DNA of 40,529 nucleotides from Erythrobacter sp. Lineage in GTDB: Bacteria > Pseudomonadota > Alphaproteobacteria > Sphingomonadales > Sphingomonadaceae. Where the stretch lies: positions 1 through 40,529 of the forward strand of contig NZOF01000120.1 in NCBI GenBank assembly GCA_002695185.1. Reading direction: 5' to 3'. Shown here in pieces: positions 25,458 to 33,433 of this stretch. A program made the translations under genes and the position numbers. The notes beneath the pieces were generated by a model. That model had not been told where the DNA came from. It saw only the letters and a program-made list of their open reading frames with translations, and did not search any database. The first letter of the stretch is position 1. Each line of letters opens with the position of its first letter.

Positions 25458-25826
25458 GTGGCAAAGAGAATCCTCGTTGTCGAGGACAACGACCTTAATC
25501 GTAAGCTGTTTTGTGACGTTCTGAAGGCGAACGGTTACGAGGTCGTGCCGGTTTCCGATGGCAGCAATGTCGTGGCCGCGGCAAAGAAATCGGAACCTGC
25601 ACTGGTTATCATGGATATCCAGCTGCCCAATATCAACGGGGTGGAACTGATCGCCCAGCTGAAAGCCGACAAGGCCTTGAAACATGTGCCGGTTCTGGCC
25701 GTGACCGCCTATGCCGGCAAGGGCGACGAAGAACGCATTCGCGAAGCCGGTGCGCAGGATTATCTGGCCAAACCGGTGTCCATCGGACCCTTCATGGCCT
25801 CCGTTCGCAAGCTGCTGGCAGCCTGA
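25458..25826 (+). CDS. divK: DivK-like single-domain response regulator
   Basis: A 122-residue CheY-like receiver domain without output domain. Phosphoacceptor Asp53 lies in VIMDIQLP, with the acidic pair E9-D10 and the conserved Lys in LAKPVS. The sequence follows Caulobacter DivK closely, with RILVVEDNDLNRKLFCDVL, GYEV, and AYAGKGDEERIREAG where DivK has AFAMKGDEERIREGG. DivK controls the CckA-ChpT-CtrA phosphorelay through DivL, PleC and DivJ. The start is taken as GTG at 25458; another GTG at 25446 has an AGAGG site. The usual pleD partner is not next to it. Confidence 0.85.
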   Translation: MAKRILVVEDNDLNRKLFCDVLKANGYEVVPVSDGSNVVAAAKKSEPALVIMDIQLPNINGVELIAQLKADKALKHVPVLAVTAYAGKGDEERIREAGAQDYLAKPVSIGPFMASVRKLLAA

Positions 25827-25889
25827 ACGCCTTGCCGCCACGCTTGACAAGCGGGGCAGGAAACCGCTTTGCCGACCCATTCGTTAGGG

Positions 25890-25905
25890 CCTGCAATACT
25901 GCAGG
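25890..25905. promoter_or_regulatory. operator-like inverted repeat ahead of the sphingolipid operon
   Basis: CCTGCA (25890-25895), 4 bases, TGCAGG (25900-25905): a perfect inverted repeat 33 bp before the acp start. It overlaps the place where a -10 box (TGCAAT or AATACT) would fall relative to a TTGCCG at 25869. Confidence 0.45.
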
Positions 25906-25938
25906 TCGCACCGCATATTGAAAGAACTGGACCAAACC

Positions 25939-26184
25939 ATGGACCGTGCCGAGGTAGACGCGAAGATCCGCGAACTCGCAGAACCCTTCAACAAGAAGGG
26001 CATCGAGATCAAGGAAGACACCACCTTCCAGAACGATCTCGAATTCGACAGCCTCACCGTGATGGATTTCGTTGCCGAGATTGAGGATGAATTCGACATC
26101 ATCATCTCGATGAACCAGCAGGCCGAAATCGAAACCTACGGCCAGCTCGTCGATGCGGTTCACAAGCTGCAGGCCGCCGCATGA
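25939..26184 (+). CDS. acyl carrier protein dedicated to sphingolipid synthesis
   Basis: An 81-residue acidic ACP with the phosphopantetheine Ser38 in the motif FDSLTVMDFV. It overlaps the serine palmitoyltransferase gene by four bases (ATGA). In Sphingomonadales and Caulobacter a special ACP next to spt supplies the acyl chain as acyl-ACP instead of acyl-CoA; that role is inferred from this pairing. The ATG at 25939 is preferred over a TTG seven codons earlier, because it gives the usual ACP length. Confidence 0.88.
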   Translation: MDRAEVDAKIRELAEPFNKKGIEIKEDTTFQNDLEFDSLTVMDFVAEIEDEFDIIISMNQQAEIETYGQLVDAVHKLQAAA

Positions 26185-27431
26185 GCGAAGGCATAATCCA
26201 GGCCGACCAGCCGCAGACCATCGAGGGAGACGGGAAAGACCTGTTCTCCAAGTTCGACGACATCATCAACCTGCGCGAAGGTCTCCTTTCCAGCGGACAG
26301 GAAGACCCGTTCAATCTGGTGATGGAAAAGGTGCTGTCGCCTACCCGGGCAGTTTGCAACGGGCGCGAGACCATCCTGCTCGGCACCTATAATTACATGG
26401 GCATGACCTTCGATCCCGACGTGATAGAGGCAGGCAAGCAGGCGCTCGCCGATTTCGGATCGGGCACCACCGGCTCCAGAGTGCTCAACGGCACCTATCA
26501 GGGCCACAAGGAGTGTGAAGACGCGCTGCGCGAATTCTATGGCATGGACCATGCCATGGTGTTCTCCACCGGATATCAGGCCAATCTGGGGATCATCAGC
26601 ACCATCGCCGGCAAGGGCGATTACATCATCCTCGACATCGACAGCCATGCCAGCATCTGGGACGGTTGCGCGCTGGGCCAGGCCGAAGTCGTGCCGTTCA
26701 AGCACAACGATATCGAAGCGATGGAAAAGCGCCTGAAGCGCGTTCCCGAAGGGGCGGGCAAGCTAGTCATCCTCGAAGGCGTCTATTCGATGCTGGGCGA
26801 TGTCGCGCCGCTGAAGGAAATGGTCACTATCGCCAAAAAATACGGCGCGATGGTACTGGTCGACGAAGCGCATTCGATGGGCTTCATCGGCGAAAACGGC
26901 CGCGGCGTGGTGGAAGATGCGGGCGTGATCGACGATGTCGATTTCATCATCGGCACCTTCTCCAAGAGCGTGGGCACGGTCGGCGGCTTCTGCGTCTCGA
27001 ACCATCCCAAGTTCGAAATCATGCGCCTCGTCTGCCGCCCCTATGTCTTCACCGCTTCGCTGCCGCCATCCGTGGTGGCAACAGCGGCGACCAGCATCCG
27101 CAAGCTGATGAGCGGTTCGGAAAAGCGCGCCCATCTGTGGGAGAATTCGCGCACGCTGCACAAGGGCCTGCGCGAGCTTGGCTTCAAGCTGGGGACCGAG
27201 GAACCGCAAAGCGCGATCATCGCGGTGATCATGCCCGATCTCGAAAAGGGCGCGGCCATGTGGGAAGCGCTGATCAAGGGCGGCCTGTATGTGAACCTCG
27301 CCCGGCCGCCAGCAACGCCTGCGAACATGACGCTGCTGCGCTGCTCACTCTGCGCCGAGCATAGCGAAGAAGAAGTCGGCCAGATTCTCGAGATCTTCGA
27401 GAAGGCGGGCAAGGACATCGGGATCATCTGA
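26181..27431 (+). CDS. spt: serine palmitoyltransferase
   Basis: A 416-residue PLP enzyme of the alpha-oxoamine synthase family that condenses serine with a long-chain acyl thioester to 3-ketodihydrosphingosine, the first step of sphingolipid synthesis. The Schiff-base Lys is in GTFSKSVGTVGGFCVSN (about residue 262), nearly the same as in the soluble Sphingomonas paucimobilis enzyme. LGTYNYMGM, GSGTTGSRVLNGT and VDEAHSMGFIG are present. It is soluble with no transmembrane segment, as in sphingomonads. It is coupled to the ACP gene upstream. Other ceramide genes are not in the window. Confidence 0.95.
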   Translation: MSEGIIQADQPQTIEGDGKDLFSKFDDIINLREGLLSSGQEDPFNLVMEKVLSPTRAVCNGRETILLGTYNYMGMTFDPDVIEAGKQALADFGSGTTGSRVLNGTYQGHKECEDALREFYGMDHAMVFSTGYQANLGIISTIAGKGDYIILDIDSHASIWDGCALGQAEVVPFKHNDIEAMEKRLKRVPEGAGKLVILEGVYSMLGDVAPLKEMVTIAKKYGAMVLVDEAHSMGFIGENGRGVVEDAGVIDDVDFIIGTFSKSVGTVGGFCVSNHPKFEIMRLVCRPYVFTASLPPSVVATAATSIRKLMSGSEKRAHLWENSRTLHKGLRELGFKLGTEEPQSAIIAVIMPDLEKGAAMWEALIKGGLYVNLARPPATPANMTLLRCSLCAEHSEEEVGQILEIFEKAGKDIGII

Positions 27432-27475
27432 TCGGCACGCGATGAAGGCAGCCACATGACAGCGGGCATGGCGAC

Positions 27476-29119
27476 ATGAAGGCCCTGCTCGGCTGGCTGG
27501 GGCGCACCGGGGTACTCTACCTTGCTCTGTGCCTCGCCTTTGCCTTCTACATCCTTGTCTGGCCGCGCGTCGCCTCGGAATTCACCAGCGAGAGCCTGAG
27601 GCAGGATACCATGTCGGTCGCGGATATCCGCACGACGATCGCGAAGGAACGCCGCGACCTCGAAGCCGATCTCAGCCTCCGCGAGGAGGCCATCCGCGCG
27701 CTCGGCAAGGACCAGCTCGACGCCCGGATCGCCGAGGTGCAGCAGGAACGCGCAGACCTTCAGCGTGAGCTGGACGAAGGCGGCGGCCTCCTCGACACGG
27801 TGCGCCCGTCCCGGCTGCTGGCGGCGCAGCGGACCAAGCTGCAGATTGCCGCGCTGGGGGCCGAGATCGAGGCGCTCACTGCGGCGCGCGAGGCCCGCCT
27901 GTCGCAGATTGCCGTCGATACGGCGGACCGCCAGCTCGATCGCTATCGCCGTATCCCCACGGCCAACGCCATCCGCATTTCCTATCGCCTGTGCCGCGAG
28001 GCCGAAGCGCAGCTGGCGCAGTTCGACCGGCTCAATCAAATCGAACAGCAGGCGCGCGATATCTTCCTGCGCGAACGCCAGCGGCTCGAAGAGCGGCGCA
28101 CCGCGCGCTGCAATGCCGCCGACGAACGCAAGGCTCGTCGCGAAGCCGGGATCGCCGCGCGCGAGCGGCTGGCGCAGGCCCGGCAGGCCTATGCCGATGC
28201 GCAGGAATGGACCACCGCCCCGCTGGCCGACACGACCGAGGGAATGGCCGACACCACCTTGCGCGATGTGCTGGTGGCCGCCGCCTGGGCGCTGCTCGGC
28301 ATATTGCTCACGCCCTATCTGATCCGCGCCTTCCTCTATTACATCGTCGCCCCCTTTGCCGAGCGCCGCCGCTCGATCCGGATTGCAGTGCCGGGTGCAG
28401 GCTCCGGCGCGCAGGTGGCCGCGGTGGACCAGTCGCGCACTTCCGTGCCGATCACGCTGAAGGCGGGCGAGGAGCTGCTGGTGCGGCAGGGTTTCCTCCA
28501 GTCCAGCCCGGCGGGCGCTGACTTGCGGACCAGGGGCATGCTCGACTGGAAGAGCCCGCTCACCAGCATGGCCAGCGGCATGACCTTCCTCACCAGGGTG
28601 CGGGGGGCCGAGACGACCACCGTCATTTCCGCCGACGAGGATCCCTTTGCCGAAGTCACCGCGATCGACCTTCCGGCAGGGGCAGCGATGGTGCTGCAGC
28701 CCCGCGCGCTGGCCGCCGTGGTGCAGCCTCAGGAGCGCCCGCTGCGGATCGAGAGCACGTGGCGCATCTTCAATCTCAACGCCTGGCTGACCCAGCAATT
28801 GCGCTTCCTCGTTTTTCACGGCCCGGCGCGGCTGGTGGTCAAGGGCGGGCGCGGCGTACGGGTCGAACCGGTCGATAGCGGGCGCCGCTTCGGGCAGGAC
28901 CAGCTCGCGGGGTTTTCCGCCGAGCTCAGCTATTCGGTCGCCCGCAACGAGACTTTTGTGCCCTATCTGCTCGGCCGCGAACCGCTGCTGCGCGACCGGG
29001 TGGAGGGCGGCAGCGGCGTGCTGGTGCTGGAGGAGGCGCCGCATGCGGGCAGGCGCAAGGGCCTGCGCGCCGGGCTGGAGGGCATGACGGACGCCTTTCT
29101 CAAGGCCTTCGGGATCTGA
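27476..29119 (+). CDS. unrecognised membrane protein with coiled coil, in the sphingolipid operon
   Basis: A 547-residue protein of no family I can name. Residues 11-30 form a transmembrane helix, and ~45-130 and ~180-245 are long charged helices typical of coiled coil (KERRDLEADLSLREEAIRALG, IEQQARDIFLRERQRLEERR). Residues ~262-292 form a second transmembrane helix. The last 250 residues are strand-rich; the part ending LAGFSAELSYSVARNETFVPYLLGREPLL faintly resembles the AIM24/DUF124 sandwich. The topology predicts a periplasmic coiled-coil domain and a cytoplasmic C-terminal domain. It starts 44 bp after spt on the same strand, so a role in making or moving sphingolipids is plausible but unproven. 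Confidence 0.75.
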   Translation: MKALLGWLGRTGVLYLALCLAFAFYILVWPRVASEFTSESLRQDTMSVADIRTTIAKERRDLEADLSLREEAIRALGKDQLDARIAEVQQERADLQRELDEGGGLLDTVRPSRLLAAQRTKLQIAALGAEIEALTAAREARLSQIAVDTADRQLDRYRRIPTANAIRISYRLCREAEAQLAQFDRLNQIEQQARDIFLRERQRLEERRTARCNAADERKARREAGIAARERLAQARQAYADAQEWTTAPLADTTEGMADTTLRDVLVAAAWALLGILLTPYLIRAFLYYIVAPFAERRRSIRIAVPGAGSGAQVAAVDQSRTSVPITLKAGEELLVRQGFLQSSPAGADLRTRGMLDWKSPLTSMASGMTFLTRVRGAETTTVISADEDPFAEVTAIDLPAGAAMVLQPRALAAVVQPQERPLRIESTWRIFNLNAWLTQQLRFLVFHGPARLVVKGGRGVRVEPVDSGRRFGQDQLAGFSAELSYSVARNETFVPYLLGREPLLRDRVEGGSGVLVLEEAPHAGRRKGLRAGLEGMTDAFLKAFGI

Positions 29120-29206
29120 GGCGACCGGCCCAGCCTATCTTATTCCTGTAATAAACCGGCGCCATCGGGGCGGCTCTCCCCAATCTCACCACCGCTTCCG
29201 GAGCCG

Positions 29207-30457
29207 ATGATGCGCCTCGCCACCACCCTGCTGTCTGCCCTTGCCCTGACCCTTTCGAGCCCGGGCGTGGCGCAGGACGATGATTACGATATCTCCTTCG
29301 TGGCGCTGGGCGATACAGGTTACATTCCCGCCTACGACACGCCAGATGCGGACGATCCGATCCATCGCGAACTGGGCGATTATCTGGCGATGGAAGCCGA
29401 AGACTGGCGCGAGCATAACGGAGACCTGACCGGTTTTCGCCCCACGCCCTGGACCTTCGAAACCGCAAGTGGCGGCTTCATGGCGGCCAGCGGCATGTAT
29501 CCGGTGGCGATGGCGGCCAAGGAAGTCTGCCTGCGCAAAGGGTGCGATTTCGGCGCACTGCTGGGCGATAACATCTACCCCGACGGGGCGACGCTGGGGG
29601 CCGACGGTATTTCGGATGCACGTCGGTTCCGGGAGATGCTGGACCAGCCGTTCGGCCGCTTCGCCAGCGGCCTTCCCGGTTTCACCTTCTATGCCATGAT
29701 GGGCAATCACGATTGGCACATCTCCCGCGAAGCCACCGATGCGCAGCTCGACTATCTGCGCCGGCATCCCGCATTCACCATGCCAGACCTGTTCTATCGC
29801 GCGGTGCCGAAAGGGATGGAGGGTCAGCTAGAAATCTTCGTAATCGATACCGAGATGCTGCTGGCCGGGACCGAAGTCCATGAGGATCAGCTCGACTCTG
29901 CGGGGAACGAGATCGCAGGCACCCCGCTGGAAGAATGGCCCGATTTCGTCCGCGCCTCCAACGATCGCGAACGCCGCATGGTCGAATGGCTGAGCGAGGC
30001 GCTGGCTTCGTCTAACGCCAAGTGGAAGATCGTGATGGGTCACCACGCGCTGTGGTCCAGCGGCGGCAGCAAATATGAAAAAGCCCGCTCGCTGCGCCGC
30101 CTGCTGCTCGATCCGATCTGCCGCTATGCCGATGCCTATGTCGCGGGCGATGATCATCTGATCGAAGCCTATACCGACGATTGCTCTGCCGTGCCGGGCG
30201 CTAAAGGCGGGCCGGTGCCGATGATTGTATCGGGCGCAGGCTCGAAATACCGGCCGCAGCACACGATGTTTGCCCGCCGCCAGATCGCCGCCAATCCGCA
30301 GATGACCAAGCTGTTTTCGCGCGGATCGACCTGGGGCTTTGCCCATTTCGGCATTCGCGGCGACACGCTGGAAGCGACGCTCTATTCCACCCCTGCCGAC
30401 CAGTCGGGCCGCCCGGTGGAAGAAGCGCGTTTCACCTTCCCGCATCGCAGCCGCTGA
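29207..30457 (+). CDS. exported metallophosphoesterase (purple acid phosphatase-like)
   Basis: A 416-residue periplasmic protein with a signal peptide ending GVAQ. It has the calcineurin-like metal motifs in order: GDTG (residues 35-38), GDNIYPDGA, GNHDWH, VMGHHALWS and GDDHLIE. The spacing fits the tartrate-resistant/purple acid phosphatase branch. It probably cleaves phosphomonoesters outside the inner membrane. Its stop codon directly touches the -35 box of the osmC promoter candidate. Two adjacent ATGs can serve as start. Confidence 0.88.
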   Translation: MMRLATTLLSALALTLSSPGVAQDDDYDISFVALGDTGYIPAYDTPDADDPIHRELGDYLAMEAEDWREHNGDLTGFRPTPWTFETASGGFMAASGMYPVAMAAKEVCLRKGCDFGALLGDNIYPDGATLGADGISDARRFREMLDQPFGRFASGLPGFTFYAMMGNHDWHISREATDAQLDYLRRHPAFTMPDLFYRAVPKGMEGQLEIFVIDTEMLLAGTEVHEDQLDSAGNEIAGTPLEEWPDFVRASNDRERRMVEWLSEALASSNAKWKIVMGHHALWSSGGSKYEKARSLRRLLLDPICRYADAYVAGDDHLIEAYTDDCSAVPGAKGGPVPMIVSGAGSKYRPQHTMFARRQIAANPQMTKLFSRGSTWGFAHFGIRGDTLEATLYSTPADQSGRPVEEARFTFPHRSR

Positions 30458-30483
30458 GGAACCTGCGCCTGCCATCGTTCGTC
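30458..30483 (+). promoter_or_regulatory. EcfG-type promoter candidate of osmC
   Basis: GGAAC (30458-30462), 17 bases, CGTC (30480-30483): one mismatch from GGAAC-N17-CGTT. It ends 26 bp before the osmC ATG, and OsmC-type proteins are frequent general-stress targets. Confidence 0.5.
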
Positions 30484-30508
30484 TGCCAAGGGAAAAGGAG
30501 ATTTAACC

Positions 30509-30940
30509 ATGGCAATTACGAACAATGGCAGCGCAACCTATGAAGGTCTTGGCAAGGACGGCAAGGGCCATGTCAGCACCGGATCGGGCGCGCTTTCGGC
30601 CCAGCCCTATGGCTTCAACACCCGTTTCGAAGACGCGCCGGGCACCAATCCCGAAGAGCTGATCGCCGCCGCCCACGCCAGCTGTTTCACCATGGCGCTG
30701 AGCTTCAAACTGGCGGAAGCCGGCTATTCCGACGGCAATCTGACCACCGATGCCAAGGTCAGCCTGGAAAAGCAGGACGGCGGTTTCACGGTCACCAAAT
30801 CGGCCCTGCACTGCAAGGGCAAGGTCGACGGGATCGACCAAGCGAAGTTCGAGGAAATCGCCGCCGACGCCAAGGAAAACTGCCCCATCTCGCGCCTGCT
30901 GGATTGCGAGATCACGCTGGAAACCACTTTCGAAGGCTGA
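30509..30940 (+). CDS. osmC: OsmC-family peroxiredoxin-like protein
   Basis: A 143-residue OsmC/Ohr-family protein that reduces organic hydroperoxides with two active-site cysteines: C59 in AAHASCFTMAL and C125 in ENCPISRLL. The N-terminal segment (GLGKDGKGHVSTGSGALSAQPYGFNTRFED) is of the OsmC rather than Ohr type. A GGAAAAGGAG ribosome site precedes the ATG. It is preceded by an EcfG-like promoter and followed by a strong terminator, so it is a single-gene unit. Confidence 0.92.
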   Translation: MAITNNGSATYEGLGKDGKGHVSTGSGALSAQPYGFNTRFEDAPGTNPEELIAAAHASCFTMALSFKLAEAGYSDGNLTTDAKVSLEKQDGGFTVTKSALHCKGKVDGIDQAKFEEIAADAKENCPISRLLDCEITLETTFEG

Positions 30941-30956
30941 GCCTTCCCATACGGAA

Positions 30957-30996
30957 AAAGGGAGGGTGCCGCACCATCGGCGCCCTCCCTTTTTTG
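30957..30996 (+). terminator. rho-independent terminator after osmC
   Basis: A 13-bp stem with one G-U pair, arms 30959-30971 and 30978-30990, loop CACCAT, followed by TTTTTT. The A-rich 5' side lets it work as well for the minus-strand gene ending at 31056. Confidence 0.92.
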
Positions 30997-31055
30997 TTCC
31001 GGATTAGCGCCCGAACACCCACTTGATCGGTGGCGAGACGCGCCGAACGCCGGTT

Positions 31056-32690
31056 TCAGGCCTGATCGTCGTAATAGATCGGCCCCAGCGCATCGATGAT
31101 CGCCACCGCATCGATCGCTTGCGGCGCATCATCGCCGCCATCGAGCAGCGCGATCGTGATCGCGGTCTTGTATCCGGTCAGCGTCCGCGAGCGTTCGATG
31201 CCATTTTGCAGCTGTGCCATGTAGCGTTGATAATCCTCGCGGTCCGCGATGTGGAAATGGGTCTTGCCCGCTTCCCGCGCGATCTCGGCAGCGCGCAGCA
31301 GGGTCATTTCCTGCACCACCCCGCCCGAGGTGGTGTTGCCGGTATATTCGACCTTGATCCGCCCATCGTCCAGATCGGTCTGCTCGAAGCCCGAGGTGCG
31401 CGGGATGCCACCCAGCAGTCCCACCCCCATCGTCACCGCAGCCCCCGCCAGCGCGGCGAGGAAATTGGGGCGCGACTGCTTGTAATCGATCAGCTTGCGT
31501 TCGGATTCGGGCCGCATCAGCAGATCCTGCGCCAGCGCCGCCAGCCTGGGCGATTTGCGTTCGGGCGCTTCGCCCCGCACCGGCAGGGCGGGCGCGTCGC
31601 CATCCGCCGTTCCCGCGGCATAGGCATCCCACAGATCGTCGGTGATGGGCGAGTGGTTGTACTCCTTGCCATCAAGCGCCGCCGCCGCATCGCCAAAGCG
31701 CCCTTCGCTCACCGCGATGCGCGCCTCAACCAACGCGGCATAAGGTTCGAACGCGGTGGCCATGGCCAGCTGGCGCATCATGACCTCGAGCTCGTCGGGC
31801 TTGGCATCGTCGCCGCTCGGTTCCGCAGTCAGCGCCGCGCGGGTAGCCTCCATCCAGCGCCGCGCCGCTTCCGCATCGCCGGTGGCGGCATGGGCATAGG
31901 CCGTGCGCATGGGGATGCCGGTCGCGGTGATCCACTTGCCGGCAATGGCTTCGACGCTGGCGTTCTGCAGCAATTGCTGGAGCGTCGGAGGACCGGGCAT
32001 TTCCACCACCGGCTCGCCCGAGGTCGCCGCCAGCATGCGGAAATCGTCGGACGTCCCGGCCAGCTTGCTCGTCATCCCGCGCGTTGCCGGATCGATCTGC
32101 GCCAGCACCTGCCACAGCGCCGGATCGGTCGGCGTGTCGCCATTTCCGGAGCGCAGGAAAGTGCCCACCCGCTGCACCGCCAGCGCATAGGGCCGCTTGG
32201 CCAGCGCCGCATCGGACAGCGCCAGCGCTTCGCCGCGCCGCCCCAGATCGTTCAGCGCAATGGCGCGCAGCAGGTCGAGCGAGACCCCCATCGAGCGTTC
32301 GTAGAAAAAGTCGCCGTCATATTCGCGGCCCGCCGCCCGCGCGGCCTCCAGATCGGCCAGCGCCTTGTCATATTCGCCCTGCTGGAGCTGTGCTGCACCG
32401 CGCGCCCGCAGCATATGTGCGCGCCGTAGCGTCTGTTCGGGAAGCAGCTTGCCGCTGTCCAGCGCGCGGTTGCAGGCATTGATGATCGTGACCGGCCGGG
32501 CGCCCCTATTTGGGTTCGGCCAGCCGCCCCAGGAGGCCATCGTCGCCTCCCCCCGCATGCCGTCATCGCTGCGCTTGGGCTTTCGCAGCCCGTCGCACCC
32601 GGCGAAATCCTGGCTCACCCCGGCCTGTGCCGGTACTGCCAGCACAAGCGCCAGCGATGCGAGGCCAGCGCCCGCCAATATGTTTTTCAT
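31056..32690 (-). CDS. exported TPR-like protein of unknown function
   Basis: A 544-residue protein with a signal peptide ending VPAQA. Residues ~75-180 contain at least two TPR-like helix pairs (RAHMLRARGAAQLQQGEYDKALADLEAARAAG and LLRAIALNDLGRRGEALALSDAALAKRP), and further helical repeats follow. A Gly/Ala-rich hydrophobic stretch near residue 410 (ALAGAAVTMGVGLLGGIP) could touch a membrane. The last ~110 residues form a separate strand-containing domain (IKVEYTGNTTSGG ... ITIALLDGGDDAPQAIDAVAIIDAL). Probably periplasmic. No specific family recognised. Confidence 0.75.
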   Translation of the reverse strand: MKNILAGAGLASLALVLAVPAQAGVSQDFAGCDGLRKPKRSDDGMRGEATMASWGGWPNPNRGARPVTIINACNRALDSGKLLPEQTLRRAHMLRARGAAQLQQGEYDKALADLEAARAAGREYDGDFFYERSMGVSLDLLRAIALNDLGRRGEALALSDAALAKRPYALAVQRVGTFLRSGNGDTPTDPALWQVLAQIDPATRGMTSKLAGTSDDFRMLAATSGEPVVEMPGPPTLQQLLQNASVEAIAGKWITATGIPMRTAYAHAATGDAEAARRWMEATRAALTAEPSGDDAKPDELEVMMRQLAMATAFEPYAALVEARIAVSEGRFGDAAAALDGKEYNHSPITDDLWDAYAAGTADGDAPALPVRGEAPERKSPRLAALAQDLLMRPESERKLIDYKQSRPNFLAALAGAAVTMGVGLLGGIPRTSGFEQTDLDDGRIKVEYTGNTTSGGVVQEMTLLRAAEIAREAGKTHFHIADREDYQRYMAQLQNGIERSRTLTGYKTAITIALLDGGDDAPQAIDAVAIIDALGPIYYDDQA

Positions 32691-32773
32691 GAATTCGATT
32701 CCCCCACAGGATTGCCCAAACGGACGTTATCCTAAGCGGCTATTTTTAAAAGATAGTTTAAGGCAGGGGAAGA

Positions 32774-33385
32774 TCACGGCGCTCCGGGCCGCCCTCCCGG
32801 CGCCAGCGCACCCGCCATGGCGTGGGCGGCGGGGCGCAAGGCGTCGTCGGCCAGTTCGCCCGCGGTCCAGAAGGACAGCACGCCGCGGAAGGCGAAGGCG
32901 AGGCGCCAGGGCAAGTCGGGGTCGGTTGGGGAGGCTTCCGCGCCCACCGCCTTTTCCCAGAGCTTTTTGGAGTGGTCGAGAACACGGACTGCTGCCCCAT
33001 CCTGCCCCGCGGGCGGCGAGCCGATCGCGCCCATCACCGCGCGGTTGACCTTCGGTTCGGCCAGCATGGTGTCCACCGCGATGTCGATGGCCAGTGCCAC
33101 GCGGGTAGGCAGATCACTCGGCACATCGCCGCCGGGCGCTTCCTTGCCATAGCGGTCGATCATTGCGTCGATTCGCCGGGCCGACAGGGCGCGCATGATG
33201 GCCAGCTTGCTGCCGAAGCGGTTGAAGGGCGTGGCAAAGCTCACCCCCGCCTCCGCCGCCAGATCGCGCATGGAGAAATCCGCCTTGCCGGTGCGCAGCA
33301 GCCGCTCCGCCCCGTCGAGGATTTTCGTGCGCATCGTATCTGCGCGCGTGGGCTTTTCCCGAGGGCTTGTGTCTTTCTCTGCCAT
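32774..33385 (-). CDS. TetR-family transcriptional regulator
   Basis: A 203-residue TetR regulator. The N-terminal helix-turn-helix is MRDLAAEAGVSFATPFNRFGSKLAIMRAL (about residues 38-66), after a charged arm. The C-terminal ligand domain is helical. It is divergent from an SDR gene with a 48-bp gap that holds a perfect 14-bp palindrome, so it probably represses both itself and the SDR gene. Inducer unknown. Confidence 0.92.
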   Translation of the reverse strand: MAEKDTSPREKPTRADTMRTKILDGAERLLRTGKADFSMRDLAAEAGVSFATPFNRFGSKLAIMRALSARRIDAMIDRYGKEAPGGDVPSDLPTRVALAIDIAVDTMLAEPKVNRAVMGAIGSPPAGQDGAAVRVLDHSKKLWEKAVGAEASPTDPDLPWRLAFAFRGVLSFWTAGELADDALRPAAHAMAGALAPGGRPGAP

Positions 33386-33393
33386 TGCCTATT

Positions 33394-33407
33394 TATATCA
33401 TGATATA
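33394..33407. promoter_or_regulatory. palindromic operator between TetR and SDR genes
   Basis: TATATCATGATATA is a perfect 14-bp palindrome between the two divergent start codons, 9 bp from the TetR ATG and 27 bp from the SDR ATG. It is the obvious binding site for the TetR protein and overlaps the promoter space of both genes. Confidence 0.7.
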
Positions 33408-33433
33408 TTTGAAAGCCAATGACGGAGTTTCGC

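Noticed and set aside
31000..31055. Minus-strand tail reading PPIKWVFGR followed by a stop just beyond the TPR-like gene
   Set aside because: Only a few codons in a frame different from the gene, with no start or ribosome site; likely chance or an untraceable remnant.
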